A DNA stretch of 64,000 nucleotides from positions 51,767 to 115,766 of the forward strand of contig JANQQP010000012.1 of assembly GCA_028285005.1 (NCBI GenBank), given 5' to 3'. The notes below the pieces were generated by a model that worked only from the letters and a program-made list of their open reading frames with translations, searched no databases and was not told where the DNA came from. Positions 42,659 through 52,086 of this stretch are shown piece after piece (position 1 is the stretch's first letter; every line of letters starts with the position of its first letter). The DNA is from Dehalococcoidia bacterium (lineage in GTDB: Bacteria; Chloroflexota; Dehalococcoidia; Lucifugimonadales; Lucifugimonadaceae). The translations under genes were made by a program, and so were the position numbers.

Positions 42659-44854
42659 ATGGCCGTCTCTCAGAAAAAGCTCTACTCAACCGGCGCGAAA
42701 CCGATCTCGACTGAGACGCTCGACAGCATCGAGCTCCAGCTCAATCGAGCGATTGAAACTGTCTGGCTGACAGCCGCGTTCCTCGTCCCGCTACTTGTCC
42801 TTTCAGAGCACGACTTCACATCCTTCACTGAGCTACCAAAGATCACGCTCGTGAGATCTCTGGCAGGCTTCGGCTTCATCCTGTGGCTCATGACCATCGC
42901 TGTTGGAGCCGTCAAGAACGCAGATACCGAAGCACCTGCGTCTCAGCCTGTTCGGTTCTCGGTGAAGCGCTGGATCTCAGCACGTCCGATCGACGCAGCA
43001 GCAGTGCTCGTTCTCCTAGTAACCGGCATCTCGACCTTGCTGTCGATCCAGCCGAATGTGAGCGCTCTTGGTGCCGAATGGGGCCGCGATGGCTATGACC
43101 TGCACACAACCGCCGCGTACATAACGATCTTCTTTCTGGCGGCGACCAGGATCAGATCACGAGGCCAAATCGTCCGGCTATGGTTCGCTCTATCAGTCAC
43201 CGGCTTCATCGCCGCGCTGATAGGAATCGCACAGCACTTTGCCATGGCGCCGTTCGGCATCTCCGGCACTTATCAGCACCAGCGAGTGACCGGTACAGTC
43301 GGCAACCCTCTGTTTCTCGGCTCACTCCTGACGCTGACGATGCCAATTGGAGTATCGCTTGCGTTTGCAGCAGCGACCGGAAAACTGTGGCAGGCTGGCC
43401 CTCGCAGTCCGTCGTGGCTAGCGCACCGGAACGTCGCATTGGCATCCTGGTTCGTTATAGCGCTTATCGTTTTTGTCCACGTCTACGCCGCGCTCTTCAC
43501 CGCCTCACGAGGGCCATGGATTGGCATGTCCGCCGGCCTCTTCGTGCTGGTGCTCCTGGCGTTTATGAGCCAGGGACTTAAGAACGCAGCGCTCATGACC
43601 GCAGCCGTTGCGGCAGGTGGTCTTTTCGCAATCTCTTTGGCACTCGGTCCCATGTCATCCGGCATCGAATCGTTCGCGGTATCCGAACAGCAGGAGCTGT
43701 TCGACGAGAAGGCCGAGGCGGGCGTCGACGCCCCCTCTGTAGCGCCTGCGAGCACCTCTTTCGTTATCGGACAGCGCGGCAAACAAGGCACGATAGAGAA
43801 CCGTCTGAACATCTGGCGCGCCGTCCGCGAAGTGTCCGCAGAGCGACCGACTCTTCCAGAATCTAACAACGCACCCTGGATTGTTCGGCAAACGTTCGGC
43901 TACGGCCCCGATACATTCCGCTTCGTCTTTCCGACTAAAGCACCCGAAGAGATGATGGGCACGTTGACCAGCACCGCGCACAACGACCCCCTGAACAGGC
44001 TCGTCGAGCTCGGTATCGCTGGGCTGCTCGCCTATGGAGCTCTTCTGTTCAGCGTTCTATTCGTGGTCTGGCGATTCCTCTCTCGACGAGTCGGAGAAAA
44101 CGGTGCACTGTTCAGCGTCTTTGCTGTCGGTGCCGGAGCAGCGATTGCCGGCCGGCTGGTCGAGCAGATACCGGGCGTTCCCGAAGTGAGCGACACCACG
44201 GTGCTCTGGCTGCTGTTTGCGATGCTTGCCGCAACGTACCCCATGACTTGCCGTGGCAGCCATAAGCCCGCGCTTGACGCAGGCCAGTCGAGCAAGAAAA
44301 ACAGGAGCGCCGCCATTGCCGAACCAGACGAGCCACAGGGATGGACATTGCCTGCGATCCCGCCTGCGCTTGCGTTCTCCTTTGTCGCCATCGGGATAAT
44401 AGTCGCTGGCTACCTGATCTGGTCGCACAACATCAACCTGCTGCGAAGCGACATGGAGTTCAAGAAGGGCGAGGTTGCGCTGTTCACCGATGTGGACCAG
44501 GCACTCTTGCACATGGAGCGGGCGGCCGACCTCAATCCCGGCGTGGAGAACTACCAGCATGCCAGGGCCGAGGTGCTGAATGCCCGTGCCGAACTGACCG
44601 TTGACTCCAGCGAGAGGCTCGCGCTATTGCGAGAGGCCTACCAGGCTGAACGGGACGCGTACAACTTCAACCCAACTTCCCGGGCCGCTAACTTCGAGCT
44701 TGCGTTCGCGAGCTGGCAGTTGGCCCAGCTGGGAGACGCTGACAAAGCCTTCGAGACGGTCGGCACGTACGAGAGGCTACTGGAACTGGCGCCGGCACAC
44801 CCGCTGGTGACCAGTCGGCTGGAACAGCTTAGACTGGCCGTTGGGATAGAGTAG
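42659..44854 (+). CDS. O-antigen ligase/polymerase-like membrane protein with TPR tail
   Basis: 731-residue integral membrane protein. About ten hydrophobic segments span residues 35-590. A large loop (about 330-440) precedes FGYGPDTFRFVFP and a STAHNDPLNRLVELG segment, the latter matching the Wzy_C/WaaL signature in which a His in the periplasmic loop is important. The last 130 residues (from about 600) are soluble and helical with TPR-like repeats. Such proteins join or polymerise lipid-linked glycans on the outside of the membrane. It is followed by two shorter relatives within 3 kb. Confidence 0.8.
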   Translation: MAVSQKKLYSTGAKPISTETLDSIELQLNRAIETVWLTAAFLVPLLVLSEHDFTSFTELPKITLVRSLAGFGFILWLMTIAVGAVKNADTEAPASQPVRFSVKRWISARPIDAAAVLVLLVTGISTLLSIQPNVSALGAEWGRDGYDLHTTAAYITIFFLAATRIRSRGQIVRLWFALSVTGFIAALIGIAQHFAMAPFGISGTYQHQRVTGTVGNPLFLGSLLTLTMPIGVSLAFAAATGKLWQAGPRSPSWLAHRNVALASWFVIALIVFVHVYAALFTASRGPWIGMSAGLFVLVLLAFMSQGLKNAALMTAAVAAGGLFAISLALGPMSSGIESFAVSEQQELFDEKAEAGVDAPSVAPASTSFVIGQRGKQGTIENRLNIWRAVREVSAERPTLPESNNAPWIVRQTFGYGPDTFRFVFPTKAPEEMMGTLTSTAHNDPLNRLVELGIAGLLAYGALLFSVLFVVWRFLSRRVGENGALFSVFAVGAGAAIAGRLVEQIPGVPEVSDTTVLWLLFAMLAATYPMTCRGSHKPALDAGQSSKKNRSAAIAEPDEPQGWTLPAIPPALAFSFVAIGIIVAGYLIWSHNINLLRSDMEFKKGEVALFTDVDQALLHMERAADLNPGVENYQHARAEVLNARAELTVDSSERLALLREAYQAERDAYNFNPTSRAANFELAFASWQLAQLGDADKAFETVGTYERLLELAPAHPLVTSRLEQLRLAVGIE

Positions 44855-44867
44855 AAGCCCGCATCAT

Positions 44868-44887
44868 CCGAGACCTGAGCGTCTCGG
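44868..44887 (+). terminator. Candidate hairpin after the ligase gene
   Basis: Perfect 7-base stem CCGAGAC and GTCTCGG around a 6-base loop, 13 bases after the stop of the TPR-ligase gene. There is no following T tract, so termination is uncertain. Confidence 0.3.
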
Positions 44888-44930
44888 TAACCTGAGTCTG
44901 CCGCTCCTCAAGAGCTCCACAATCTCAATA

Positions 44931-46307
44931 TTGGCTTCTGACCTAACAACCTCCACTTCGGTGTTGCGGTTGAGTCGCGGTTCGGCGTACAGATTCATCG
45001 CGAACTACGTATCACCACTTTTGCTGGCCGTCTTCGCGGCGAGTCTGTTCACCACCGGTCTCATCTCATTCGAAATGTTTTCGTTGAGTACGACCTCATG
45101 GGACCTGGCGATCATCCTGCTGGCTGTGAACGCCGCTGCACTGGTTTTCCTGGGCGATCGCAGTCTGCCGCGGTTGCCATCTCAGGTGATCATCCTGGCA
45201 GCGATATTCGGCGTGTGGGTGCTCATCGCAGCTTTGCGGTCTCCTCAAGAATTTCGCGGGATCACCATGGCGGTACTGTTGCTCCGCAATTACGTGATGT
45301 CCTACTCGTTGATCGTGATACTCAACAACGGAGTCCCGCTGGCCCGATTCAACCGGATCATATTCATCACGGGCGTTGTAATGGCGGCGGTCGCTGTGTT
45401 GCTTTTCGTGCCCAACGCTGATGCAGCGACCGAAAGACGTCCGTTCGGTTCGATCATCATCCTGTTCGACGAGTTTCAGATTCCAAGACTGACCGGCCTT
45501 ATCAATGATCCGAATTTCTATGCGGTGACCGCGCTGATCGCGCTATTCGCAGGACTGAGCTATCGAATCGCCCGAGCTAACGTTGGCGTTCTGCTGGGTA
45601 TTGTCGTAATCATGGCCTCATTAGTTCTGAGTTTTTCACGAGGTGGCTACGCTGCTTTCGCCGCTGGACTGGGGGTGCTTGTACTGCTCGCGGTCGTTCA
45701 GCGGAGAGGTAGTTTGGGGCGAAACTTAATTCTCAAGTCCGTGATTCTCGCATCGGCGTTCACTGTGACGTTCTCACTGCTTGCGCCCGTCACATTGATC
45801 GGTGATCGATCCGTCTGGGATCTGACCCGCCGACGGTTCGAGACAATTGAAGACTCGCCGCGACTGACTTTGTGGAGAACGCTCGTCGAGGAACCGGAGC
45901 CAGACTCGGTGTCGGTTGATACTCCTTCATCCGGCTCTGGCGCCTTTCGACGCATCTTCGGGAATGGACTGCGCTCGAATGAAGTCCGCCTCAACAGCTA
46001 CTCACACAGCTCGTACCTCGACGTATCAGAAGAGATGGGTATCGGTGGCGTAGTCATCTGGGGCGCCATAGCGGTCATCGTCGCAATCGTGCTCTTCCGA
46101 GCTGCGCGCGCGGATTTTGAGGTCGTTCCCTGGCTGGCCGCTTACGCAGTGGTACTGCTGATGATGGGAACGCTGTCGATGCTGTTCATGCCTTACTTCT
46201 GGCTAATCGCTGCGATGGCAGTCTATGTTTACAGGTTCGGTGGGACGCAACCGACCCCTACTTTGCCCCGTGGGGAGACGCCGAGAGCGGCACTGCCTGC
46301 TGAGTGA
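44931..46307 (+). CDS. O-antigen ligase-like membrane protein (paralogue A)
   Basis: 458-residue polytopic protein of the O-antigen ligase/polymerase family with about ten membrane segments. Landmarks are LRSPQEFRGITMAVLLLRNY, INDPNFYAV, and GNGLRSNEVRLNSYSHSSYLD, where the SYSHSSYLD His matches the Wzy_C/WaaL loop. A TTG at 44931 opens the frame; no clear ribosome-binding site was seen and a GTG at 44961 is possible. It is plainly homologous to the convergent protein at 46258-47700, with the same landmarks in the same order. The two coding regions overlap by 50 bases at their 3' ends. Confidence 0.78.
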   Translation: MASDLTTSTSVLRLSRGSAYRFIANYVSPLLLAVFAASLFTTGLISFEMFSLSTTSWDLAIILLAVNAAALVFLGDRSLPRLPSQVIILAAIFGVWVLIAALRSPQEFRGITMAVLLLRNYVMSYSLIVILNNGVPLARFNRIIFITGVVMAAVAVLLFVPNADAATERRPFGSIIILFDEFQIPRLTGLINDPNFYAVTALIALFAGLSYRIARANVGVLLGIVVIMASLVLSFSRGGYAAFAAGLGVLVLLAVVQRRGSLGRNLILKSVILASAFTVTFSLLAPVTLIGDRSVWDLTRRRFETIEDSPRLTLWRTLVEEPEPDSVSVDTPSSGSGAFRRIFGNGLRSNEVRLNSYSHSSYLDVSEEMGIGGVVIWGAIAVIVAIVLFRAARADFEVVPWLAAYAVVLLMMGTLSMLFMPYFWLIAAMAVYVYRFGGTQPTPTLPRGETPRAALPAE

Positions 46308-47700
46308 CCTTCCGGTCGACCAGGCTGACCCGACTGAAAACCCCACCGCTGATCACGGCCGCGACAAACCAGTAATAAGGGGCGACTAGCAAAGAAAATC
46401 CATAGAAGAAAACCAGGGTCATAAGCCACACCACCAGCCAGGGAGTCAGGGAAGGCGTCGAGCGAACGGCGCGGACGCCCTGCACTGTGATCGTGCCGGT
46501 GATGGCGAGCCAGACCAGCATGCCTATAAGCCCCGTCTCTCCGAGTAGATCAAGATACGTGTTGTGTGAGTAACTGCCGAACAGATTCTCCTGATTCGAC
46601 CTGAGGCCGTTGCCGATCAACGCTCTTAGAACCCAGCTCTGGGTGCTCGGCTCAGTTGCGTCTCCTGAACCGATACCGGCAAGTGTCTGGGACCACAGAT
46701 CGTTTCGCGGTGTTGCAGTGCCCAGGCTGTATCGTTCGAACAGTCGCGTACCGAGGCTCGATGGATAGCTGGGACCCATGAACCAGACCGGCATGACTGC
46801 CAATGCAATAAGAAGGCCGGGCACTAGCGTGGTCAGCAACTGCCGCACAACAGATCGCTGTTTCAACCACAGCATCGCGACTGTGAAAGTGGCTGTCCCG
46901 ACGAATACCGAGAATGGCAACAATCTTGAACCGGTAAAGAAGATGGCGGTGATCAGGACCGCTGCGGCCAGCCACCGCAAAGGCAGAGGGATCCGCGTGG
47001 CGAAAGGAAGCGTCATCAGAGGTACCGCCACTACCCAGCCGAAGAAATTCGGGTCGACGGCGAACCCGATCATTCGCGGAGTCACGCCCTCGAACAAGAC
47101 GATTACTCCATCGAACGGCAGGCGTTCTGAGTAGGTGTTCACATTCATCAAGAACAGGGGAATTGCGGCGCCTACGACCGCAAGCCCAATAACCGATATC
47201 CAGAGGTTCAGACTCTGCAGCGTCGGCCTGCGTCGCACTGCCAGGTAAACGGCAGCGAACATCACGACGTCTCGGATCAAAAGCAAGACCATCGTCCAGC
47301 CGCGAAACGGTGTCGGTGACCTAGCTGCCTCAATTGCGAACCAGACCACCAGGGCGCCGATCAGGAAGAACACCAGCGGTAGCCGCTCAGGAACCCTGAC
47401 GCCATGAGTGACGACAAGGAGCATGATCAGGGCGCCACTCGCCAGGATTGCGAAGTCCCACGGCACTATGCTCAGTTGGAACCAGCTGAAAGACCGGACT
47501 CCCAGCATGTGCATGCCGATATACGGCAACAGAACTGTTAGCAGCAGGCCGTAGGAGACCAATCTGATCTGGAGTTTTCGGAGCCGACGCCGCCCGATCA
47601 AAGGTCGAATTCCGGAGGCGAGGCTTCCGGGTAGTTGCTGAATTGTTGAAGGCGAGATCAAGGGATTCGGCACCGATGCAATCACAACGCGCAATTGCAT
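46258..47700 (-). CDS. O-antigen ligase-like membrane protein (paralogue B)
   Basis: 480-residue paralogue of the converging gene. Shared landmarks are ARSPTPFRGWTMVLLLIRD, VDPNFFGW and GNGLRSNQENLFGSYSHNTYLD. About ten membrane segments are predicted. The first 45 residues before the hydrophobic region are poorly conserved, so the start may be further in. Its last 50 bases overlap the end of paralogue A on the opposite strand, which both genes use for their C-terminal tails. It could handle a different glycan from its two neighbours. Confidence 0.78.
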   Translation of the reverse strand: MQLRVVIASVPNPLISPSTIQQLPGSLASGIRPLIGRRRLRKLQIRLVSYGLLLTVLLPYIGMHMLGVRSFSWFQLSIVPWDFAILASGALIMLLVVTHGVRVPERLPLVFFLIGALVVWFAIEAARSPTPFRGWTMVLLLIRDVVMFAAVYLAVRRRPTLQSLNLWISVIGLAVVGAAIPLFLMNVNTYSERLPFDGVIVLFEGVTPRMIGFAVDPNFFGWVVAVPLMTLPFATRIPLPLRWLAAAVLITAIFFTGSRLLPFSVFVGTATFTVAMLWLKQRSVVRQLLTTLVPGLLIALAVMPVWFMGPSYPSSLGTRLFERYSLGTATPRNDLWSQTLAGIGSGDATEPSTQSWVLRALIGNGLRSNQENLFGSYSHNTYLDLLGETGLIGMLVWLAITGTITVQGVRAVRSTPSLTPWLVVWLMTLVFFYGFSLLVAPYYWFVAAVISGGVFSRVSLVDRKVTQQAVPLSASPHGAK

Positions 47701-47844
47701 CTTGCTTCACTGCCGGATCAACTTCGCCTGTGGTTGCCGCATCGCTTCTGTGCCGGACACCGTCATTCACATGGCTGTTGAAGTGGGCTCGGCTGGCGGT
47801 CTGCACCTACGTTTGCGAGCTGCGACAAACTGATACCGTGACTG

Positions 47845-48618
47845 ATGGACATGAAAACCAGGGTGAAAAGGCTGATCCGCACGCCGTTCTTCACGGCTCT
47901 ATACATCGTGCTCCGGCCATTCGGAAAAGTGTCGGTAAGCCTTGACGGGACCCGTGCGGTCTTTCGTTTCAGATCAGTCGAGGAGCTTGCTCGAGCCTGG
48001 AGCTTCGCCGGTGAACGGCGAGTGTTCAGCGAACTGCTGCAGCACGTGAAGCCCGGCGACACCGTCTGGGATGTTGGCGCCAACGTCGGGACTCACGCTG
48101 TCATCTTCGCCAAGAAGGTGGGCTCTGAAGGCAACGTAGTAGCGTTTGAACCGGAGCCCGGCACGCGGTCCACGCTAGAACACAACATCGCCCTGAACCG
48201 GCTAGCCAACGTCCAGGTGCTTTCATTCGCGCTGGGCGGCACCGACTCACAGCAGACCCTGTTCGTCGATTCCCGCCCCGGCTCAGGCAAACACTCGCTC
48301 GTGGCGACCGACGGCTACCACGAGACCGCAATCGAAGTCTGCACCGGCGACAGCCTGACTGAATCTCTGTCTGGCGGGATTCCCAACGTCGTGAAGATAG
48401 ACGTTGAAGGCTACGAACTGCAGGTGCTGAAGGGAATGGTCAACACCCTCGCAGACCAACGCTGCAGAGTGGTTTTCTGCGAGGTTCACACGGCCGCGCT
48501 CGAAGCCAACGGTGACGATCCAAACGCTGTCGAAGAGATGCTCCGGTCAGGCGGCTTCACACAGTTCGAACGCTCTCAGCGTGGCGATCAGGTACACCTG
48601 ATCGCACTCAAGGCCTAA
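47845..48618 (+). CDS. FkbM-family methyltransferase
   Basis: 257-residue SAM-dependent methyltransferase of the FkbM family, common in surface-polysaccharide loci where it O-methylates sugars. The SAM-binding motif DVGANVGTHAV is near residue 73, FEPEPGT carries the acidic residue binding SAM, and VKIDVEGYELQVLKG is the family's C-terminal signature. ATG codons at 47845 and 47851 are both possible starts. It converges on a GT4 gene with a 4-base overlap of the ends. Confidence 0.85.
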   Translation: MDMKTRVKRLIRTPFFTALYIVLRPFGKVSVSLDGTRAVFRFRSVEELARAWSFAGERRVFSELLQHVKPGDTVWDVGANVGTHAVIFAKKVGSEGNVVAFEPEPGTRSTLEHNIALNRLANVQVLSFALGGTDSQQTLFVDSRPGSGKHSLVATDGYHETAIEVCTGDSLTESLSGGIPNVVKIDVEGYELQVLKGMVNTLADQRCRVVFCEVHTAALEANGDDPNAVEEMLRSGGFTQFERSQRGDQVHLIALKA

Positions 48619-49721
48619 GCACTGTCATCACGCAGCAGCTCCAGGTAACTCGCCACCGCAGTCTCAGGCGTGAACCTGACGAGGCTGGCCTGCGCATCCT
48701 CAGTCCTGGCGTTCATCGACTCGTAGTCGGCCAGCGCAGTTGTCATACCCTCAGCCAGCGCGCTCGGGTCGCCCGGTTTCACCAGCATCCCAAACCTGCC
48801 GTACTCCAGGATCTCGGCAGGTCCGGACGGGCAGTCTGTCGAAACAACCGGTAGCCGCAGCGCGAGCGCTTCTACGAGCACGTTGCCGAGGCCCTCATAC
48901 AGCGATGACAGCACGAACAGCTGGCTTCTCGCCATGTACTTGTAGGGGTTCGACACCGCCCCAGTGAATCCAACGCGATTACTCACACTAAGATCGACGG
49001 CAAGGCTCTCCAGCTTCGATCGCTCGGAACCGTCGCCAATGATCAGCAACCGCAGATCGTCGGGTTCCAACTGCGCAAACGCGCGGATCAGCGACGCCAC
49101 ATCCTTCTGCCGCTCGAGGCGCGCAACCGTCACTACGGTCCTCAAGCTGGCATCATTCAGCCAGTCGCAGTCGACCTCTTCACGTGCCTTAACGTGGATG
49201 TCGGGATGGTTCACCGGGTTGTGAATCACAGTGAAGCGCTCAGGAGCCAGACGCGTGATCTGTGCCAGGTCGTCAGCCACACCCTGTGAGATAGCGACGA
49301 TGCCGGTCGCTCGGCGATATAGAAGCCGCATCAACAGGCGTGTGATACGAGTTTTCAGCGATCTGTCGGAATCCGTCGAGGCGCTGACATTCAGGCGCTC
49401 CGAAAGCACAATCCGTCCCTTGAAACGCGCCAGCATGCATGCGAAGACGATGCCGACGTTCGCGTAGCTCTGCGCTGAGATCACGGCATCCGGCTTTTCA
49501 CGCCTTAAGTAACCGGCAATGCGCGGAACTCCGGTTGAGACGCGTTTCGAAGGAAAGTGGTGGTACTTAAGGCCGTCGAAAAGATGGCTTGGCTCCGGGT
49601 TCTTGCCAAGGCTCAAGACCGTGACGTCGTGTCCAAGCTCTGCCAGCTTGTGGGCCAGGATGGATGTGCTGCGTTCCACGCCGCCGACGCCCATGTGCGG
49701 TAGGAAGATGGCGATCTTCAT
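48615..49721 (-). CDS. GT4 glycosyltransferase
   Basis: 368-residue GT-B enzyme of family 4. HMGVGGVERST at the front is the Gly-rich acceptor-side loop; VARLERQKDVASLIRAF, GDGSERSKLESLA and SSLYEGLGNVLVEALAL give the donor-binding half with the E-x7-E pair. This pattern is typical of GalNAc or glucosyl transferases such as PglH. It is the last gene of a four-gene minus operon that begins with a methyltransferase at 52808. The linkage formed is unknown. Confidence 0.82.
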   Translation of the reverse strand: MKIAIFLPHMGVGGVERSTSILAHKLAELGHDVTVLSLGKNPEPSHLFDGLKYHHFPSKRVSTGVPRIAGYLRREKPDAVISAQSYANVGIVFACMLARFKGRIVLSERLNVSASTDSDRSLKTRITRLLMRLLYRRATGIVAISQGVADDLAQITRLAPERFTVIHNPVNHPDIHVKAREEVDCDWLNDASLRTVVTVARLERQKDVASLIRAFAQLEPDDLRLLIIGDGSERSKLESLAVDLSVSNRVGFTGAVSNPYKYMARSQLFVLSSLYEGLGNVLVEALALRLPVVSTDCPSGPAEILEYGRFGMLVKPGDPSALAEGMTTALADYESMNARTEDAQASLVRFTPETAVASYLELLRDDSA

Positions 49722-49731
49722 GGGGCTCCGC

Positions 49732-50898
49732 TCATTTCGCCCGCCGGGACTGCGCGCAACTCTCGATCAGCTCGAGGAACTGCCCGACGACGTGATCGAA
49801 GTCGTACAGAGTCATGTGTTCTTTGCCTTCCGCAGCCCGCTTCTTCACTCTCTCCCGATCAGCGAGTACATCCGACCACGCAGCAGCCATCGCATCAGCG
49901 TCGCCAACCGGCACGAGGCTGCCCAGCTCACCGTCCCGCAGAATCTCACGCGGTCCGCCCGGGCAGTCGGTCGCAACGACCGGAACACCGAGTGTCATCG
50001 CCTCTATGAGGGAGTTCGGCGAACCTTCCCAGCGTGAGCTCAAAAGGAACAGGTCCGATCGGGCCATGTATGCCCACGGATTGTCCACGAAGCCCAGAAA
50101 ATCGACCGAGTCTCCAACGCCAAGACTCGCTGCAAGGTCCTCAAGACGACTGCGGTCCGCACCGTCTCCCAATACCAGCAGCCGGCACTCAGCAGTCGCC
50201 TTCACGGTTGAGAGCGCTCTCAAGACGGTCTCAATGTCTTTAGGTGGAGCAAGCCGACCAACCGTTACCGCAACCGGCACGGTCTGGTCGCCGAACCACG
50301 CATGCTCGATATCCGCCTCGGCCCTTGTGACGATCTCGGGGTCGGCTGAAGGGTTGTTGATCAGATGCACCTTCTCAGCGTCCAGCGAAAGGCTCTGTTT
50401 AAGGTCGGCCAGGCTAGCTTCCGAGTTCGTGACGATCGCATCGGCGTGCTTGAAGAGTTGTCGCCTCACACCGGGCAATGCTCTTGCTGTTATGTGACTG
50501 TCGTCGGCCGATGACGCTGACTGATGTGTCGCGACCCGCAGGATCAACGGCGTCCTTGTCCGAGAAATCGCCCTGCCCAGCACTGCGCCATTGAGCGAGC
50601 TCGCCGCAAGAGCGAGATCAGGACGCGAGCTGCGCAGGTAGCGAGCGAACGCCGGAACCGTGAACAGTGATGTCCATGAGCCTTGCGAGACCAATCCTCT
50701 GATCGCAGGAAGCCTGAGCGGCACCGAAAGCCTGATTCGGTTTACGCCGGATTCGACCTCGTCGTACATGCTTCCAGACTCGCTGACCGTCAGCAGGTCA
50801 ACCTCGTGACCTGCCTGCAGAAAGCCCTTCGTCAGCCGCACCACAACCCTGTCCAGGCCGCCGGACTGGAACTGGGGATGTAACACTGCGATCTTCAA
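49732..50898 (-). CDS. GT4 glycosyltransferase
   Basis: 388-residue GT4 family enzyme, similar in layout to its downstream neighbour. QSGGLDRVVVRL forms the N-terminal loop, VGRLAPPKDIETVLRAL and GDGADRSRLEDLA the donor site, and SSRWEGSPNSLIEAMTLG the acidic pair region. Ten bases separate it from the next GT4 gene. The pair may have arisen by an old duplication. Acceptor and donor are unknown. Confidence 0.82.
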   Translation of the reverse strand: MKIAVLHPQFQSGGLDRVVVRLTKGFLQAGHEVDLLTVSESGSMYDEVESGVNRIRLSVPLRLPAIRGLVSQGSWTSLFTVPAFARYLRSSRPDLALAASSLNGAVLGRAISRTRTPLILRVATHQSASSADDSHITARALPGVRRQLFKHADAIVTNSEASLADLKQSLSLDAEKVHLINNPSADPEIVTRAEADIEHAWFGDQTVPVAVTVGRLAPPKDIETVLRALSTVKATAECRLLVLGDGADRSRLEDLAASLGVGDSVDFLGFVDNPWAYMARSDLFLLSSRWEGSPNSLIEAMTLGVPVVATDCPGGPREILRDGELGSLVPVGDADAMAAAWSDVLADRERVKKRAAEGKEHMTLYDFDHVVGQFLELIESCAQSRRAK

Positions 50899-50937
50899 GC
50901 GAATAATCCTGTGTGGAGTCGTGGTTCACCAGGCTGC

Positions 50938-52086
50938 TCAGACAGAAAGTCCGGCGGCGGCCAGCATTGATCGAGCCCGATTCTCCCAAGTGTATTGCTG
51001 AACCTCTTTGCGAGCCGCGTCACCCAAGCGCTGCGCATACTCCTCATCGCCGAGGACGTGCTTGATGCCGTCGGCCAGCGCCTGCGCATCGTCCGGTGCT
51101 ACGAGATGCGCCGTCACGCCGTGTTTAACCACCTCGCGAACCGACGGCAGATCTGAGGCGACGATAGCGAGTCCGCTCGCCATGTACTCGAACAGCTTCA
51201 ACGGCGACGCATGGAGCCGGGTATGATCCTCCTTGCCGGTCATTGGCAGAACCGCCACACGCGCTCTGCTCAAAAGCGGCGGCACTTCGGTTGGAGGGAC
51301 GTGGCCGAGGAAACGCACATTCTTGTGCTCGGCCTTCGCCGCCGCGTCCTTAAGCGCAGACAACTCCGGGTCCACGCCACCGACGATCGTCACATGCGTG
51401 TCTGGCAGCTTCCCTGCAGCCTCAACAAGCGTGCCGACGCCGCGGTTCGGCAGTAGCGAGCCTACGTAGACGACATCAAGCTGTTCATCCGCCTCGCTAG
51501 CGTCGCGAACCGCGAACCGCTGCAAGTCCACACCGTCGTGCAGCGTCTTCATCAGCGCCGGGCTCAGCCCTACTTCATCTTCCAGTGATCGCCCGAGCGC
51601 TTCCGTCACCGTCAGCGTTGCCTTCAGACCCTTAGCACCGGCCACTGACCGGTGAAACCTCAACGACAAAGATTTCGGAACGGAGTGAAACTCGATCAGT
51701 GTTGGTCGGCCGGCCCTCGCCAGGTGCCACGCCAGGATTGGAGTCGAGTTACGCATCACGAACAGATCTGCATCAATCCTGAGAACACGCAGCCACACCG
51801 CCGTTTCCCATGCGGCGCGATAGCCACTCAGCATCAACCGCTTTAATCGTCCAGCCGAAGAGCTCCTGAGCCAGGGCACATCAAATCCGGGCATGCCAAC
51901 GATCTGGAACTCCTGGCGCGGTTCGTAGTAGTCGGTGACGGCGGTCTCGTCCCGGTCGCCCACCTTCTGGTACACGAGCGTCACATCAGCACCAACACGT
52001 GCCAACGCCTCGCAGTTCCGTACCACCTGCGCTCCGTGAGCACGCGAGGTGGGTAACCGTGCATCCGTCACATAGACAACCTTCAT
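50938..52086 (-). CDS. GT4-like glycosyltransferase
   Basis: 382-residue GT-B glycosyltransferase. TDARLPTSRAHGAQVVRNCEA is the Gly/His-rich acceptor loop, VYVGSLLPNRGVGTLVEA begins the donor domain, and SPLKLFEYMASGLAIVASD provides the conserved Glu pair and nucleotide contact. Its start overlaps the upstream methyltransferase stop by 4 bases (ATGA). It belongs to the same four-gene operon and is the most diverged of the three glycosyltransferases there. Confidence 0.8.
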   Translation of the reverse strand: MKVVYVTDARLPTSRAHGAQVVRNCEALARVGADVTLVYQKVGDRDETAVTDYYEPRQEFQIVGMPGFDVPWLRSSSAGRLKRLMLSGYRAAWETAVWLRVLRIDADLFVMRNSTPILAWHLARAGRPTLIEFHSVPKSLSLRFHRSVAGAKGLKATLTVTEALGRSLEDEVGLSPALMKTLHDGVDLQRFAVRDASEADEQLDVVYVGSLLPNRGVGTLVEAAGKLPDTHVTIVGGVDPELSALKDAAAKAEHKNVRFLGHVPPTEVPPLLSRARVAVLPMTGKEDHTRLHASPLKLFEYMASGLAIVASDLPSVREVVKHGVTAHLVAPDDAQALADGIKHVLGDEEYAQRLGDAARKEVQQYTWENRARSMLAAAGLSV

